Assembly (NCBI RefSeq): GCF_015351475.1
Contig: NZ_JADKPR010000007.1
Location: forward strand, 1-64,000
DNA from: Flavobacterium sp. HJJ
GTDB taxonomy: Bacteria; Bacteroidota; Bacteroidia; Flavobacteriales; Flavobacteriaceae
DNA length: 64,000 bases
Reading direction: 5' to 3'
Each line of letters opens with the position of its first letter. Positions within the stretch are counted from its first letter, which is position 1. This document shows, in pieces, positions 1-7,404 of the stretch. The notes under the pieces were generated by a model. The model was not told the DNA's origin and did not search any database. It was given only the letters and a program-made list of their open reading frames with translations. Made by a program: the position numbers and the translations under genes.

Positions 1-58
1 CACACGCTTACACAAGTTAGCAACTCTTTGTCAAAGTCACACCACTTTCTTGAAATCT

Positions 59-378
59 GTGGCAAAAAACATTTAGTGTGCTTTGCGAATAGTCATGATT
101 ATTTATATAAACATTAGACCTCACTGAGGTCAAAAAAACTCTTAACTTTAATTTGCTCTCGCAGAGACGCGAAGGCGCAAAGTCAAAATCTGCTTTCTTT
201 GCGTCTCTGCGAGATTATATTTAAAAAAATATGACTATCCGTGACTAATACCAAATCGATAAAATTGGCCACAGATTATAAAGATTAACACAGATTTCTA
301 AAAAACACATGTAAAATCTGTGAGAATCTGTATAATCTGTGGCAAAAAAAACATTTAGTGTGCTTTGCAGATAGTCAT
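59..378. repeat. Dispersed direct and inverted repeats in a gene-free region
   Basis: Two direct copies of a ~38-bp sequence containing CATTTAGTGTGCTTTGC lie at 59-96 and 339-378. Between them are two inverted repeats. One has arms at 158-182 and 196-213 built on CTCGCAGAGACGC and GCGTCTCTGCGAG. The other has arms around 266-295 and 315-343 built on CCACAGATT and AATCTGTGG. They resemble the intergenic hairpin repeats common in Flavobacterium genomes. No coding region is visible here on either strand. Confidence 0.75.
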
Positions 379-399
379 AAATAGTTAAATCTAAGAACA

Positions 400-428
400 A
401 AGCCCAAACCGAAATTCGGCTTGGGCTT
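400..428. terminator. Hairpin, probable transcription terminator
   Basis: A 12-bp stem with one mismatch (AAGCCCAAACCG against CGGCTTGGGCTT) closes a loop of about 5 nt. No T-run follows on the + strand. On the minus strand the stem is followed by the short T-rich stretch TGTTCTT. It could end a gene lying left of the window. Confidence 0.45.
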
Positions 429-731
429 CCTGCTTACATTTTAGTCTTATAGCTTGATTGTTTTTGTAGCAGCCTGAGTTCAATTATTATATAAATGATT
501 AATGTATTGGTTATCATTATTTATGATAAAATCAATTGCGTCTGGTTTTAGCCTGATGTTAAAATTTACAAAATGAATATGCCGTAACCACAGCACCAGT
601 GTCAGCACCTATGCCCTAATGCGTTTTGTTCTCACAATACATACTGGCTCTTTATATCCAAAAGGGGCATTTTTTTTGCACCAAACACCTGCAGCAACCT
701 GCTCCATAATAGTCGTAATTTACAAAAAACA

Positions 732-951
732 GGTGTTAAACCATAATAGTAGAGGTGTTAAACACCTCTATTATTGGTGTTAAGCACCAATAAAACAGGT
801 GTTAAAAGCCAATAGAGCAGGTGTTTTTCACCAATAGTATTGGTTATTAAAGCCAATAGAATAGGTGATTTACACTAATAGTATTGGTGTTTAACCCTAA
901 TAGTAAAGGTATTTATAACCAATAGTATTAGTGATTAACACCTGTTTTAGC
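732..951. repeat. Ten-copy 22-bp palindromic tandem repeat
   Basis: Units start at 732, 754, 776, 798, 820, 842, 864, 886, 908 and 930, exactly 22 bp apart, and are degenerate versions of GGTGTTTAACACCAATAG plus four bases. Each unit holds one palindrome (GGTGTT-A-AACACC type). The junctions form a second one (CCAATA-G-TATTGG), so the array alternates two dyads. The unit at 754 forms a perfect 9-bp-arm palindrome starting at 752. The array ends 40 bp before the ATG at 991. Regular spacing of two helical turns suggests an array of protein-binding sites or an extended cruciform. The stretch 430-731 before it holds no gene I can support. Confidence 0.85.
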
Positions 952-990
952 ACCATTAAAAGAAATTCAATAACGATAAAGACAGAAAAA

Positions 991-1353
991 ATGACAACCA
1001 ATAACCGCAAATACAAGAAAGATCTCGGGAAAACCTATCCCTCAATAGGTAATTTTATTCATTACCACATTCTCCAGAATAAAATCAAGAAAGCCGATGT
1101 AGCTCGTGCGCTAGAGATACTAACAACCGGATTGAACGATTATTACAAAAGAGATTCATTGCAGTTTGCCATTTTATGGAAACTGAGCATAATCATGAAA
1201 CACAATTTTATTGCCCAATTGGGTGAATACCTGCCCTATCGTTTTGAAACCAAACTTGAAAAAAGCCTGAAAGAGGAACTGGCTCAGAAAGACGCTCTGA
1301 TCCAGAAGATGGAAATTCAGCTCGAAACCTTTAGGGAAATGAATCCTAAATAA
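991..1353 (+). CDS. Small putative HTH DNA-binding protein
   Basis: This encodes a basic protein of about 120 residues. The ATG at 991 is preferred to a GTG at 931, because the latter lies inside the tandem repeat array and adds a low-complexity leader. The segment from about residue 25 to 65 (KKADVARALEI ... DSLQFAILWKLSII) reads like an XRE-type helix-turn-helix followed by a hydrophobic helix. The last ~35 residues (ETKLEKSLKEELAQKD onward) are strongly heptad-like and probably form a coiled coil for dimerisation. I do not recognise a named family. Its position directly downstream of a 220-bp palindromic repeat array makes repeat binding or autoregulation a reasonable guess, but that is inference only. 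Confidence 0.65.
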   Translation: MTTNNRKYKKDLGKTYPSIGNFIHYHILQNKIKKADVARALEILTTGLNDYYKRDSLQFAILWKLSIIMKHNFIAQLGEYLPYRFETKLEKSLKEELAQKDALIQKMEIQLETFREMNPK

Positions 1354-1373
1354 GTAAATACTGTAAGAAAAAA

Positions 1374-1493
1374 ACCAGCTAACAACAAAATTTTAATATA
1401 TTTGGAAAAAGCTAAGAAAAGCCAAACATTCGCCAATCTACCCAAAAAGGGGTGTATATACGAAGGTTTGTTTCGCTTATATAGTAGTTAGGC
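1374..1493 (+). repeat. Putative attC-like cassette boundary (first)
   Basis: A roughly 120-bp non-coding element sits between two genes. It begins near GCTAAC (1378-1383) and ends with GTTAGGC (1487-1493), which fits the integron core-site pattern GTTRRRY. Its interior shares the motif TTTGGAAAAA with the loops of the related elements at 2388-2526 and 19585-19721. The arms pair only weakly, so this copy is less certain than the next one. Confidence 0.4.
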
Positions 1494-1511
1494 ACAATAA
1501 GACACAGAAAT

Positions 1512-2381
1512 ATGGAAACATTTGGAGATAAATTGTATGAAAAAGTAAGTGATGCAAGGAGTAATCTTTTTCAGCAAGGTGAAATTGCACAATTAACTTA
1601 TCAATCATTTGATAGATATATCCATCTTATAAATGAATCCGAAGAGGAAGAAATAGAAATAACATATCCGATTGGTTATAAAGCTGACAATACACCAATA
1701 AATTCAACTCACAAGTATTCGAAAGAATATTTAATTCGAAGATATCAATATCTTGGTTTAACCCAACTGCCAATTAACGGTTTATATCAATTGGTAACAA
1801 CTATTGAGTCTTTATTTGGTGATATCATCCGTGAAACTTTGATTGAGTTTCCAATGAAAATATCAAATAAGAGAAAATTAGATTACGAACTTGTTTTAGA
1901 AGCACAATCTTTAGAAGAAGTTAAAATTCATTTAGTAAATACGGTTATAAATGAATTAGCATATAAATCACCAAAAGATTTTGCAGATGAATTTCACAAA
2001 CTCATAGGTGTAAATTTATTAGAAAAACCTTCATTTCATAAATTCATTGAAGTCAAAGCGACGCGCGATATTTATATTCATAATAGAGGAATCGCTAATG
2101 ATATTTATACATCGAAAGCAGATACATTAGCACGAGTAGAATCAGGACAACATTTGCCTGTTGATATCCAATACTTTTTACAATCTTATGAATGTTGTAT
2201 TCAAATTACTGAATTTCTTGAAAAGGCATTGCATAAAATATGGCCTAGTTTAATGTTTCAAGAAAGCCAGAATAAAAATATTCAAGAAGAAAAAGAAGAA
2301 GCGATTGAAGAAGCAATTGAAGAAGCAATTGAAATCTCAGAACAAATTACACCAAAAAAATTGTCACCGAAAAAGAAGTAA
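1512..2381 (+). CDS. HEPN-like domain protein (cassette ORF 1)
   Basis: A 289-residue soluble protein of unknown function. Residues ~184-205 read RDIYIHNRGIAND, matching the R-x4-H signature followed by N-x-G that is typical of HEPN RNase domains, with a preceding helix-rich region. The C-terminus has a Glu-rich repeat (EEAIEEAIEEA) and a Lys-rich tail. HEPN proteins are often RNA-cutting toxins or phage-defence effectors, but no antitoxin partner is visible, so this role is not proven. The gene is enclosed by a perfect inverted pair, GTTAGGCACA at 1487-1496 and TGTGCCTAAC at 2388-2397, the arrangement seen at the ends of integron cassettes. The start at 1512 lies 15 bp after the left end, leaving little room for a promoter. 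Confidence 0.7.
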   Translation: METFGDKLYEKVSDARSNLFQQGEIAQLTYQSFDRYIHLINESEEEEIEITYPIGYKADNTPINSTHKYSKEYLIRRYQYLGLTQLPINGLYQLVTTIESLFGDIIRETLIEFPMKISNKRKLDYELVLEAQSLEEVKIHLVNTVINELAYKSPKDFADEFHKLIGVNLLEKPSFHKFIEVKATRDIYIHNRGIANDIYTSKADTLARVESGQHLPVDIQYFLQSYECCIQITEFLEKALHKIWPSLMFQESQNKNIQEEKEEAIEEAIEEAIEISEQITPKKLSPKKK

Positions 2382-2387
2382 ACTTAC

Positions 2388-2526
2388 TGTGCCTAACAGC
2401 TAGTAAGCAATAGTCGGGAATTAGGCTTAATTTAAAAATAGTTTTGTACTTGGAAAAATAGTGATTAACCGAAATATTACGCTTACTTAACCCCGACCAT
2501 CGCCTACTAGCCAAACGTTATGTGTG
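2388..2526 (+). repeat. attC-like hairpin closing cassette 1
   Basis: An imperfect inverted repeat of ~140 bp. The outer ends are TGTGCCTAAC (2388) and AACGTTATG (2515-2522). The main arms, 2399-2418 and 2492-2511, pair at 17 of 20 positions. The ~70-nt loop contains GGCTTAATTTAAAAATAG and CTTGGAAAAATAG, closely similar to the loop of the element at 19585-19721 although the stems differ. A conserved loop with variable stems and complementary ends is expected of attC-type recombination sites. The length is in the range of the long chromosomal integron sites such as the Vibrio VCR. Confidence 0.65.
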
Positions 2527-2650
2527 AGCTAAAATCAGAAAATACGCAGAAAAATTACAGTTGAAAATAAATATTTCTACCCGCAGAAAAATTCTAAATC
2601 AAAGTTTTTAAAGTTGGATTTACCAGTAGAAACTTAAAAATTACAATGAA

Positions 2651-3106
2651 ATGAAAATATTTTTGTCAATCCTAATTTTGTTGTTTTGTGAATCAATCTA
2701 TTGTCAAGAATATGTAATAGTAGAAACTTTTTCTGACCATAATCTTCCTCAACAACTAAAAGTACTTGATTTACAAGAAGAAAAAACACAAAAGGTTGTT
2801 CCTCAGTTCCATAAATCTGGAGATATTTATTCTTCTTGGACTTATTCTATTGATGATAATTATGTTTATTTTCTTGGAAGAATTAACTTAAATTCCAATA
2901 ACTGCATTGAATATAGGTTTGAAAAAATTTCGACAAAAAATCTAAAATTTACTATTCAAAGTGAAAACATAAGTTGTGACAATTCAATGCCAAAATATAC
3001 TTATCTTATTATTAAAGACATTTTAAAAGTTATAAAAGAAGACGGTAAAGAGATTTCTAATATTCCAGTTAATGAATTAACTAACGACAATATTTGGTTT
3101 AAATAA
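2651..3106 (+). CDS. Small secreted protein, unknown (cassette ORF 2)
   Basis: A 151-residue protein with a clear Sec signal peptide at residues 1-18 (lysine, a hydrophobic core of Ile and Leu, then YCQ before EYV). The mature part is ~130 residues, Lys/Glu/Asn-rich, with two cysteines and predicted beta content. No family is recognised. It is enclosed by GTTATGTGTG at 2517-2526 and CACACATAAT at 3233-3242, which are complementary at 9 of 10 positions, so it is the second member of the cassette-like series. About 125 bp of non-coding DNA precedes the ATG, enough for its own promoter. Like its neighbours it is on the + strand and AT-rich. Confidence 0.7.
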   Translation: MKIFLSILILLFCESIYCQEYVIVETFSDHNLPQQLKVLDLQEEKTQKVVPQFHKSGDIYSSWTYSIDDNYVYFLGRINLNSNNCIEYRFEKISTKNLKFTIQSENISCDNSMPKYTYLIIKDILKVIKEDGKEISNIPVNELTNDNIWFK

Positions 3107-3241
3107 ATATAAAATTACTTCTGTCAACATCATTTAAAAAAATAATATTTAACTTTAGAAACGTGGAAATTGGAATTTATAATAAAAGCGCGGAAAATTC
3201 ACGGTGGAAATTACAATTTCCGTTAAATAGCCCACACATAA

Positions 3242-3320
3242 TCGAGTAGACGGCTCCGCCCCAACGGAACGGAGTGCGCCTCTCACACCACCGAGCTTAC
3301 CTTCACGTACTCGGCGGTTC
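3242..3320 (-). mobile_element. Group II intron 3' remnant (domains V-VI)
   Basis: Read on the minus strand, GAACCGCCGAG ... CTCGGTGGTGTGAGAGG gives a domain V-like hairpin: an 8-bp stem with a 2-nt bulge and small capping stem, and a CGC-type triad near its start. It is followed by a domain VI-like stem (CTCCG ... CGGAG) ending in CCGTCTACTCGAT. That ending is characteristic of bacterial group II introns, with a branch-point A about seven bases from the 3' end. The 3' end abuts TATGTGTGGG, the complement of the cassette 2 end. No reverse transcriptase or 5' part is visible in this window, so it is a truncated copy. Confidence 0.65.
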
Positions 3321-3399
3321 GCAAATCATCATCCAAAAGCTCTTTACACATCTTGGACTATCCATAATTTACTTTAAGATTAGGCTAAGTAAACTTTCC

Positions 3400-3499
3400 T
3401 AATCCAATTTCTTGGAGGTATCTGGGAAATTTTAGGTAAATCCGAAAATAAGGCTTAATTTAACCCCAAACCTCTTGTAGCCCCAGGAGGTAGGCAGTA
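3400..3499 (+). repeat. Right half of an attC-like hairpin (cassette 2/3 boundary)
   Basis: From 3419 to 3480 this sequence is about 90% identical to the reverse complement of 19601-19664, including GGGAAATTTT, AAATCCGAAAA, AGGCTTAATTTAA and CCTCTTGTAGC. Only the loop and right arm survive. The left arm that should follow 3242 is replaced by the intron remnant and unrelated sequence, which itself contains a small GATTAGG / CCTAATC hairpin. The element ends at GTAGGCAGTA (3490-3499), which pairs with 4010-4019. Confidence 0.6.
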
Positions 3500-3504
3500 A
3501 TTTT

Positions 3505-4005
3505 ATGAGACAGCACAAAAAATATATTACACAATTCTTAGTGTTATTTGTTTCCATGATTTCTAAAGGACAAACAAATGACAATTCGATACAACAAACA
3601 GTTCTTAGAAGTAATCTTCCCAATAAGACTTATACCTTTGGTAAATGGTCAAAAAAAGGAGGAACCGAAACTCACTTAACATATTTAGGAAAAGTAAAAA
3701 CAAAAAATGGAAAAACATTCAAAGTGATGAACTCCATTTGGTTCTGGGGTTTATCACATAGAGCAACAACTAGAATACTGATTTTCAATCAAAATAACAC
3801 GTATTATGGAAATTATGGATTAAGTATGAGTTATGAAATTCCAGACAAATTAGAAAATGGGAAACTATATTTTGCATACAATAAAAAAGATAATTGCGAT
3901 TGCAACGCAGTAACAGTCGTAAATTTAAAAAATGGCTTGCCAAACGAAATATTTATAAAATGCAAAGATTTCGGAGAGTTTTATAGTTTAGATATCGAAA
4001 AATAA
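3505..4005 (+). CDS. Small secreted protein, unknown (cassette ORF 3)
   Basis: A 166-residue protein with an N-terminal signal peptide (residues 1-22, ending SKGQ before TND). The mature region is rich in Thr, Asn, Lys and aromatic residues and has a late CDCNA cysteine pair. No family is recognised. The ATG lies 5 bp after GTAGGCAGTA (3490-3499), and the stop is 5 bp before TACTGCCAAC (4010-4019). These two ends are complementary at 9 of 10 positions. The gene therefore fills its module almost completely, as cassette ORFs do. With so little upstream sequence it probably depends on a promoter outside the module. Confidence 0.7.
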   Translation: MRQHKKYITQFLVLFVSMISKGQTNDNSIQQTVLRSNLPNKTYTFGKWSKKGGTETHLTYLGKVKTKNGKTFKVMNSIWFWGLSHRATTRILIFNQNNTYYGNYGLSMSYEIPDKLENGKLYFAYNKKDNCDCNAVTVVNLKNGLPNEIFIKCKDFGEFYSLDIEK

Positions 4006-4009
4006 AAAC

Positions 4010-4070
4010 TACTGCCAACTGCTAGAGTTTCGTTGCGTGCGCAGCACAAACAATAAAACTCGTGTTGAAC
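4010..4070 (+). repeat. Short attC-like hairpin closing cassette 3
   Basis: A 61-bp element from TACTGCCAAC to GTTGAAC (4064-4070, fits GTTRRRY). An inner stem pairs GAGTTT with AAACTC around the loop CGTGCGCAGCACA. The length is close to the ~60 bp of short integron attC sites. No further ORF follows on the + strand before the convergent gene at 4202, so the array appears to end here. Confidence 0.5.
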
Positions 4071-4201
4071 GGAATCACTCCGCATCCATCCACCCTTACA
4101 GATATGGAATCTGAATCGCCGCAAAGAGGATTTATGTCTTGCCGTCTGGACACATCTAAAAAAAATAGGACACAGATGATACCTTGGTAAAAGTATTGGC
4201 T

Positions 4202-4609
4202 TTAATGCGAAAATCCCAGTGTAATACTTCCTATAATTATGGCAATTACGATTAGTGTTATAACAACGTACAAATAATCCTTCTCCAATAAAAATGAAAA
4301 AAGTGAAAGTATTACACGAAATACGGGGGTAAGAAACAGCAATACGATGCCGAAAAATATAATAGATTCGCCCTCGCCTTGAACAACTCCTTTAAATACA
4401 TTGGCAATTAATTTGAATATATTAGTGTCATTTTCATGAAAAACAGAATAATTTTCAATTGTATTCCCATGATTTATTAAGTAAATAATTCCACCAATAA
4501 AGGCAACTGACAATGAGATCCAAACCCCATAACGCAGTAAATTTCCAACAATCGTCTGAAACTCCTTCTCTCCAAATTTTTCGTTTTTCATGGTTCTAGA
4601 TTTTTCCAT
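4202..4609 (-). CDS. DUF1634 membrane protein
   Basis: A 135-residue inner-membrane protein with three hydrophobic segments (about residues 27-47, 84-104 and 110-130). The pattern fits the DUF1634 family, small proteins nearly always encoded next to a TauE/SafE exporter. The start codon overlaps the end of the upstream exporter gene by 14 bp, so the two are translated together, and the products probably form a complex. The function of DUF1634 itself is not established. Confidence 0.85.
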   Translation of the reverse strand: MEKSRTMKNEKFGEKEFQTIVGNLLRYGVWISLSVAFIGGIIYLINHGNTIENYSVFHENDTNIFKLIANVFKGVVQGEGESIIFFGIVLLFLTPVFRVILSLFSFLLEKDYLYVVITLIVIAIIIGSITLGFSH

Positions 4610-5432
4610 TAAGTCCGTTATAAATCATATTTACTGCCAATACAAAAATTAAACAGGCAAAAAATATTCTAAGTTTTTTAGGGTTAGTTTTTACTAATAT
4701 TTTTGCTCCGGCCATAGCGCCAAACAATACTCCAATAACAACGGGCATACAAACTCCCGGTTCTATATACCCTTTTTGAATATAAATTACTGAACTTGCC
4801 ATTGCGGTAACCCCCATCATAAAATTACTGGTTGTAGTAGAAACTTTAAAAGGAATCTGCATAATATTATCCATTGCAATTACCTTAAAAGCACCTGAAC
4901 CAATTCCTAATAATCCAGACATCATTCCGGCAAGCCCCATCATACTGAAACCGCCAATTACATTTTTGGTTCCATACGAAACAACTTCACCGTCATGCGT
5001 AGGATAAGTACCATTTAGCCGAAGCTTACCTGCCAGCTGACTAGATTCCAAAACGATATGCTCTTCTTTTTTTCGTAAAGAGTTTATCGCAGAGAAAATT
5101 AATGTTAATCCGAATAAAACGGCAATGAATGAGGTTGGTGCAACAGCAGAAAGCAATGCACCGCCTATAGCACCAAGTGTAGTGGCAATTTCGAGGAAAA
5201 TGCCAAGGCGCATGTTGGTAATTCCTTCCTTTACATAAGCAGCTGCAGATCCGGAAGAAGTGGCAATTACAGAAACTAAAGCGGCACCGATTGCATAATG
5301 AATGTCAACGCCAAGTACTATTGTTAATAATGGTATGATGATAATTCCTCCGCCAAGCCCGGATAATGAACCTATAAAACCAGCTAGAAAAGCACCAAAA
5401 AGCATTATTAACGTAAAAGTAAGTACCGTCAT
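4596..5432 (-). CDS. TauE/SafE (TSUP) family anion exporter
   Basis: A 278-residue polytopic membrane protein of the TauE/SafE family, whose members move sulfite, sulfonates or other small organosulfur or carboxylate anions across the inner membrane. The family's two internal repeats are visible: GSLSGLGGGIIIIPLL near residue 22 and GMMSGLLGIGSGAFKV near residue 170, each a glycine-rich loop followed by a membrane span. It leads a two-gene operon with the DUF1634 protein. The substrate cannot be told from sequence. The length is normal for the family. Confidence 0.9.
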   Translation of the reverse strand: MTVLTFTLIMLFGAFLAGFIGSLSGLGGGIIIIPLLTIVLGVDIHYAIGAALVSVIATSSGSAAAYVKEGITNMRLGIFLEIATTLGAIGGALLSAVAPTSFIAVLFGLTLIFSAINSLRKKEEHIVLESSQLAGKLRLNGTYPTHDGEVVSYGTKNVIGGFSMMGLAGMMSGLLGIGSGAFKVIAMDNIMQIPFKVSTTTSNFMMGVTAMASSVIYIQKGYIEPGVCMPVVIGVLFGAMAGAKILVKTNPKKLRIFFACLIFVLAVNMIYNGLNGKI

Positions 5433-5898
5433 AAAATTCCATTTAATTTGTCACAAATTTACGACTTGAAATCCTTTTATATGAAGCTTTATAGTTTTTA
5501 TAACATTACAATTTGTCCCGAAATCGATAAAGTAAATATTAAAAATCATAGTAACAGTATAATATTTTCAATATCTTTGAATTTATCGTCGCTGGCGCTC
5601 ATTTGATCACCTATTGAAGTGCCTGCCTTGCGGCGATTGCCTACTAAAATTAAAAGATGAATCGCAGTATTTACAGCGCGGGTTAAATGAAACTGAAACC
5701 CGCTTTGGCTGCCAATTAATAAGGAACCGCACTTTAAAAACCGCATAGTTTTTTTTCAAATGCAAGTAAATAATTGTTGCAAACGAAAGCTCCAGAGCAG
5801 CTATAAACATATCACATAGATAAAACTGATTAAAATTTCTTTTTTTTACTAACGCAACCAATTATTAAAAAGAGCATCTATTTACAAAACAGCCAGCT
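5433..5898. other. Gene-free stretch, nothing recognised
   Basis: About 465 bp between divergent genes. Short open frames on the minus strand are low in quality and resemble no family. It must hold the promoters of both neighbours. I see no repeat or RNA gene that I can support. Confidence 0.5.
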
Positions 5899-6687
5899 AT
5901 GAAAAATATAAAATTCTTATTTATTGCAGTTAGTATCTTCTTTTTCAACTGCGATAATGATAACTCTTCGACACAAGAATCAGACCAGGAAAACCTATCC
6001 AAAGCGTACAGCGAAATTATTACCGCTTCGATGGCCAATACTACTCCATGCACTAATCCCGCAGAATGGACTTTTACAGCGATTGGATCAAAAGCATGCG
6101 GCGGTTCTGTTGGTTTTATTCCATATTCCTTGAAAATTGATGTTCCCGCATTCCTTAAAAAAGTAGAAAGTTACACCAAAGCACAAGCAGCGTACAATAA
6201 AAAATGGGGGATTTTCTCAACTTGTGATGTTGCTATTCAGCCTTCCAAAGTGGACTGCGTAAATGGAAAACCAGCATTAATTTACAACATCGATAATGAA
6301 ACTGCTGGAAGCTCAATCAATCCAATAACCATTCGGAAATACATACTGTATGGTAATGGAGATGAAAAAATACATCAACAAAATTTAATAATAAATTCAA
6401 ATTCAGATTGGACACAGCTCATGCAGCAAATGAATACAAGAAATAATGTTACAAACAGCTTTAGTGAGACAAATATTGATTTTAGTAAATACACTGTAAT
6501 AGCCATTTTTGATAAAATCTATGGAAATGGAGGTCACAGTATTGATATTACAAATATTGCTGAACATCAAAACAATATAATTGTAACTGTTGCCAATTTA
6601 TTGACTGGTGATGTTACCAGTGTAATGACACAGCCTTTTCATATTGTAAAAATACCAAAAACTACAAAACCAATAATCTTCCAATAA
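5899..6687 (+). CDS. PrcB-like lipoprotein
   Basis: A 262-residue lipoprotein. The signal peptide ends in a lipobox-like FFFNC with the lipidated Cys at residue 18, followed by an Asp/Asn/Ser-rich linker. The first half contains a Cys-rich segment (TPCTNPAEWTF ... GSKACGG ... FSTCDVA). The last ~75 residues (TVIAIFDKIYGNGGHSIDI ... TQPFHIVKIPK) match the PrcB C-terminal domain, named after a Treponema protease-complex subunit and common in Bacteroidota envelope proteins. A surface or periplasmic role is likely; a protease partner is not present here. Confidence 0.75.
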   Translation: MKNIKFLFIAVSIFFFNCDNDNSSTQESDQENLSKAYSEIITASMANTTPCTNPAEWTFTAIGSKACGGSVGFIPYSLKIDVPAFLKKVESYTKAQAAYNKKWGIFSTCDVAIQPSKVDCVNGKPALIYNIDNETAGSSINPITIRKYILYGNGDEKIHQQNLIINSNSDWTQLMQQMNTRNNVTNSFSETNIDFSKYTVIAIFDKIYGNGGHSIDITNIAEHQNNIIVTVANLLTGDVTSVMTQPFHIVKIPKTTKPIIFQ

Positions 6688-6748
6688 TATCAAGTACAAT
6701 ATACTTAGCAAAATAGGCCTTTTGAAAAAAATTCTAAAAAAATATCCA

Positions 6749-6785
6749 TTCTGGAACGCTTGTTTCAAAAATAGTTTTACATTTG
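6749..6785 (+). promoter_or_regulatory. tetR promoter with overlapping operator
   Basis: A TACATTTG box at 6778-6785 fits the Bacteroidota -7 consensus TAnnTTTG, about 20 bp before the ATG at 6806. Immediately upstream, TTCTGGAACG ... TTTCAAAA (6749-6770) matches the operator repeated three times before the efflux operon. A repressor bound here would cover the -33 region, which implies autoregulation. Confidence 0.55.
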
Positions 6786-6805
6786 CAGAGTGAAATTAAA
6801 ATGCT

Positions 6806-7384
6806 ATGGCACGCTGTGTAGAATTTAACGAGGTCGAAAAAATTGAAAAAGCAATGAATGTCTTTTGGGAAAAAGGATATAATGCTACTTCTATGCAGGA
6901 CTTAGTGGATGCTATGCAGATCAACCGAAGCAGTTTATACAACACTATTGGCGACAAGCATCAGTTATTTATGAAATGCATTGGCAATTATTTTGATAAT
7001 GCCATGTGTGAATTAAAACAAAAAGTCGCCAAGGAAACATCCGCCAAACAAGCATTGCTGAAAGTTATTACAGATAAAGCAGATTGGATTGTATCGTGTG
7101 ACAAAGGATGTTTGGGAATGAAAACGATTTTCGAAATTGCTCCAGATGACAGCATAGTACGAAATGTAATGAGTAAACAAAATGATATTTTCATTGAATT
7201 TATGGCTACAATAGTTCAAAAAGCTATGGATGATGGTGAAATGGACAATTCAGAAGATGCCTCATTAATGGCTGAGTATATTGCAACCTCCTTTACAGGC
7301 TGGAAGCAATCATACATCGTCAATCAAAATCCAATCAAAATCAAAAAAATGTCAGAATTCCTGATTAAAAATATATTTAAATAG
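6806..7384 (+). CDS. TetR/AcrR family transcriptional regulator
   Basis: A 192-residue one-component regulator. The N-terminal TetR helix-turn-helix spans about residues 8-55, with the recognition segment TSMQDLVDAMQINRSSLYNTIGDKHQLF. The C-terminal ligand-binding helices include a CDKGCLGM segment like those in the TetR_C group that controls efflux pumps. It lies directly upstream of, and on the same strand as, an RND efflux operon. Four near-identical palindromic sites flank it and precede that operon, so it very probably represses both itself and the pump. The inducer is unknown. Confidence 0.9.
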   Translation: MARCVEFNEVEKIEKAMNVFWEKGYNATSMQDLVDAMQINRSSLYNTIGDKHQLFMKCIGNYFDNAMCELKQKVAKETSAKQALLKVITDKADWIVSCDKGCLGMKTIFEIAPDDSIVRNVMSKQNDIFIEFMATIVQKAMDDGEMDNSEDASLMAEYIATSFTGWKQSYIVNQNPIKIKKMSEFLIKNIFK

Positions 7385-7404
7385 CTTCCTCTTTTTTTCT
7401 TAAA

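Noticed and set aside
480..720. Possible decayed coding remnant on the minus strand (short segments with Cys and Gly in changing frames)
   Set aside because: The frames are broken several times and match nothing I know; not enough to call a pseudogene.
732..951. Repeat array considered as a CRISPR array
   Set aside because: The units are contiguous at 22 bp with no unique spacers, and no cas genes are nearby.
3432..3623. Minus-strand frame of 63 codons across the attC-like element and the start of cassette ORF 3
   Set aside because: It runs through the repeat and antisense to a better-supported secreted-protein gene; no family resemblance.
5546..5861. Two overlapping minus-strand open frames of 66 and 84 codons in the gap before the PrcB-like gene
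   Set aside because: They overlap each other in different frames, have no plausible initiation context, and show no domain or signal peptide; likely chance frames.
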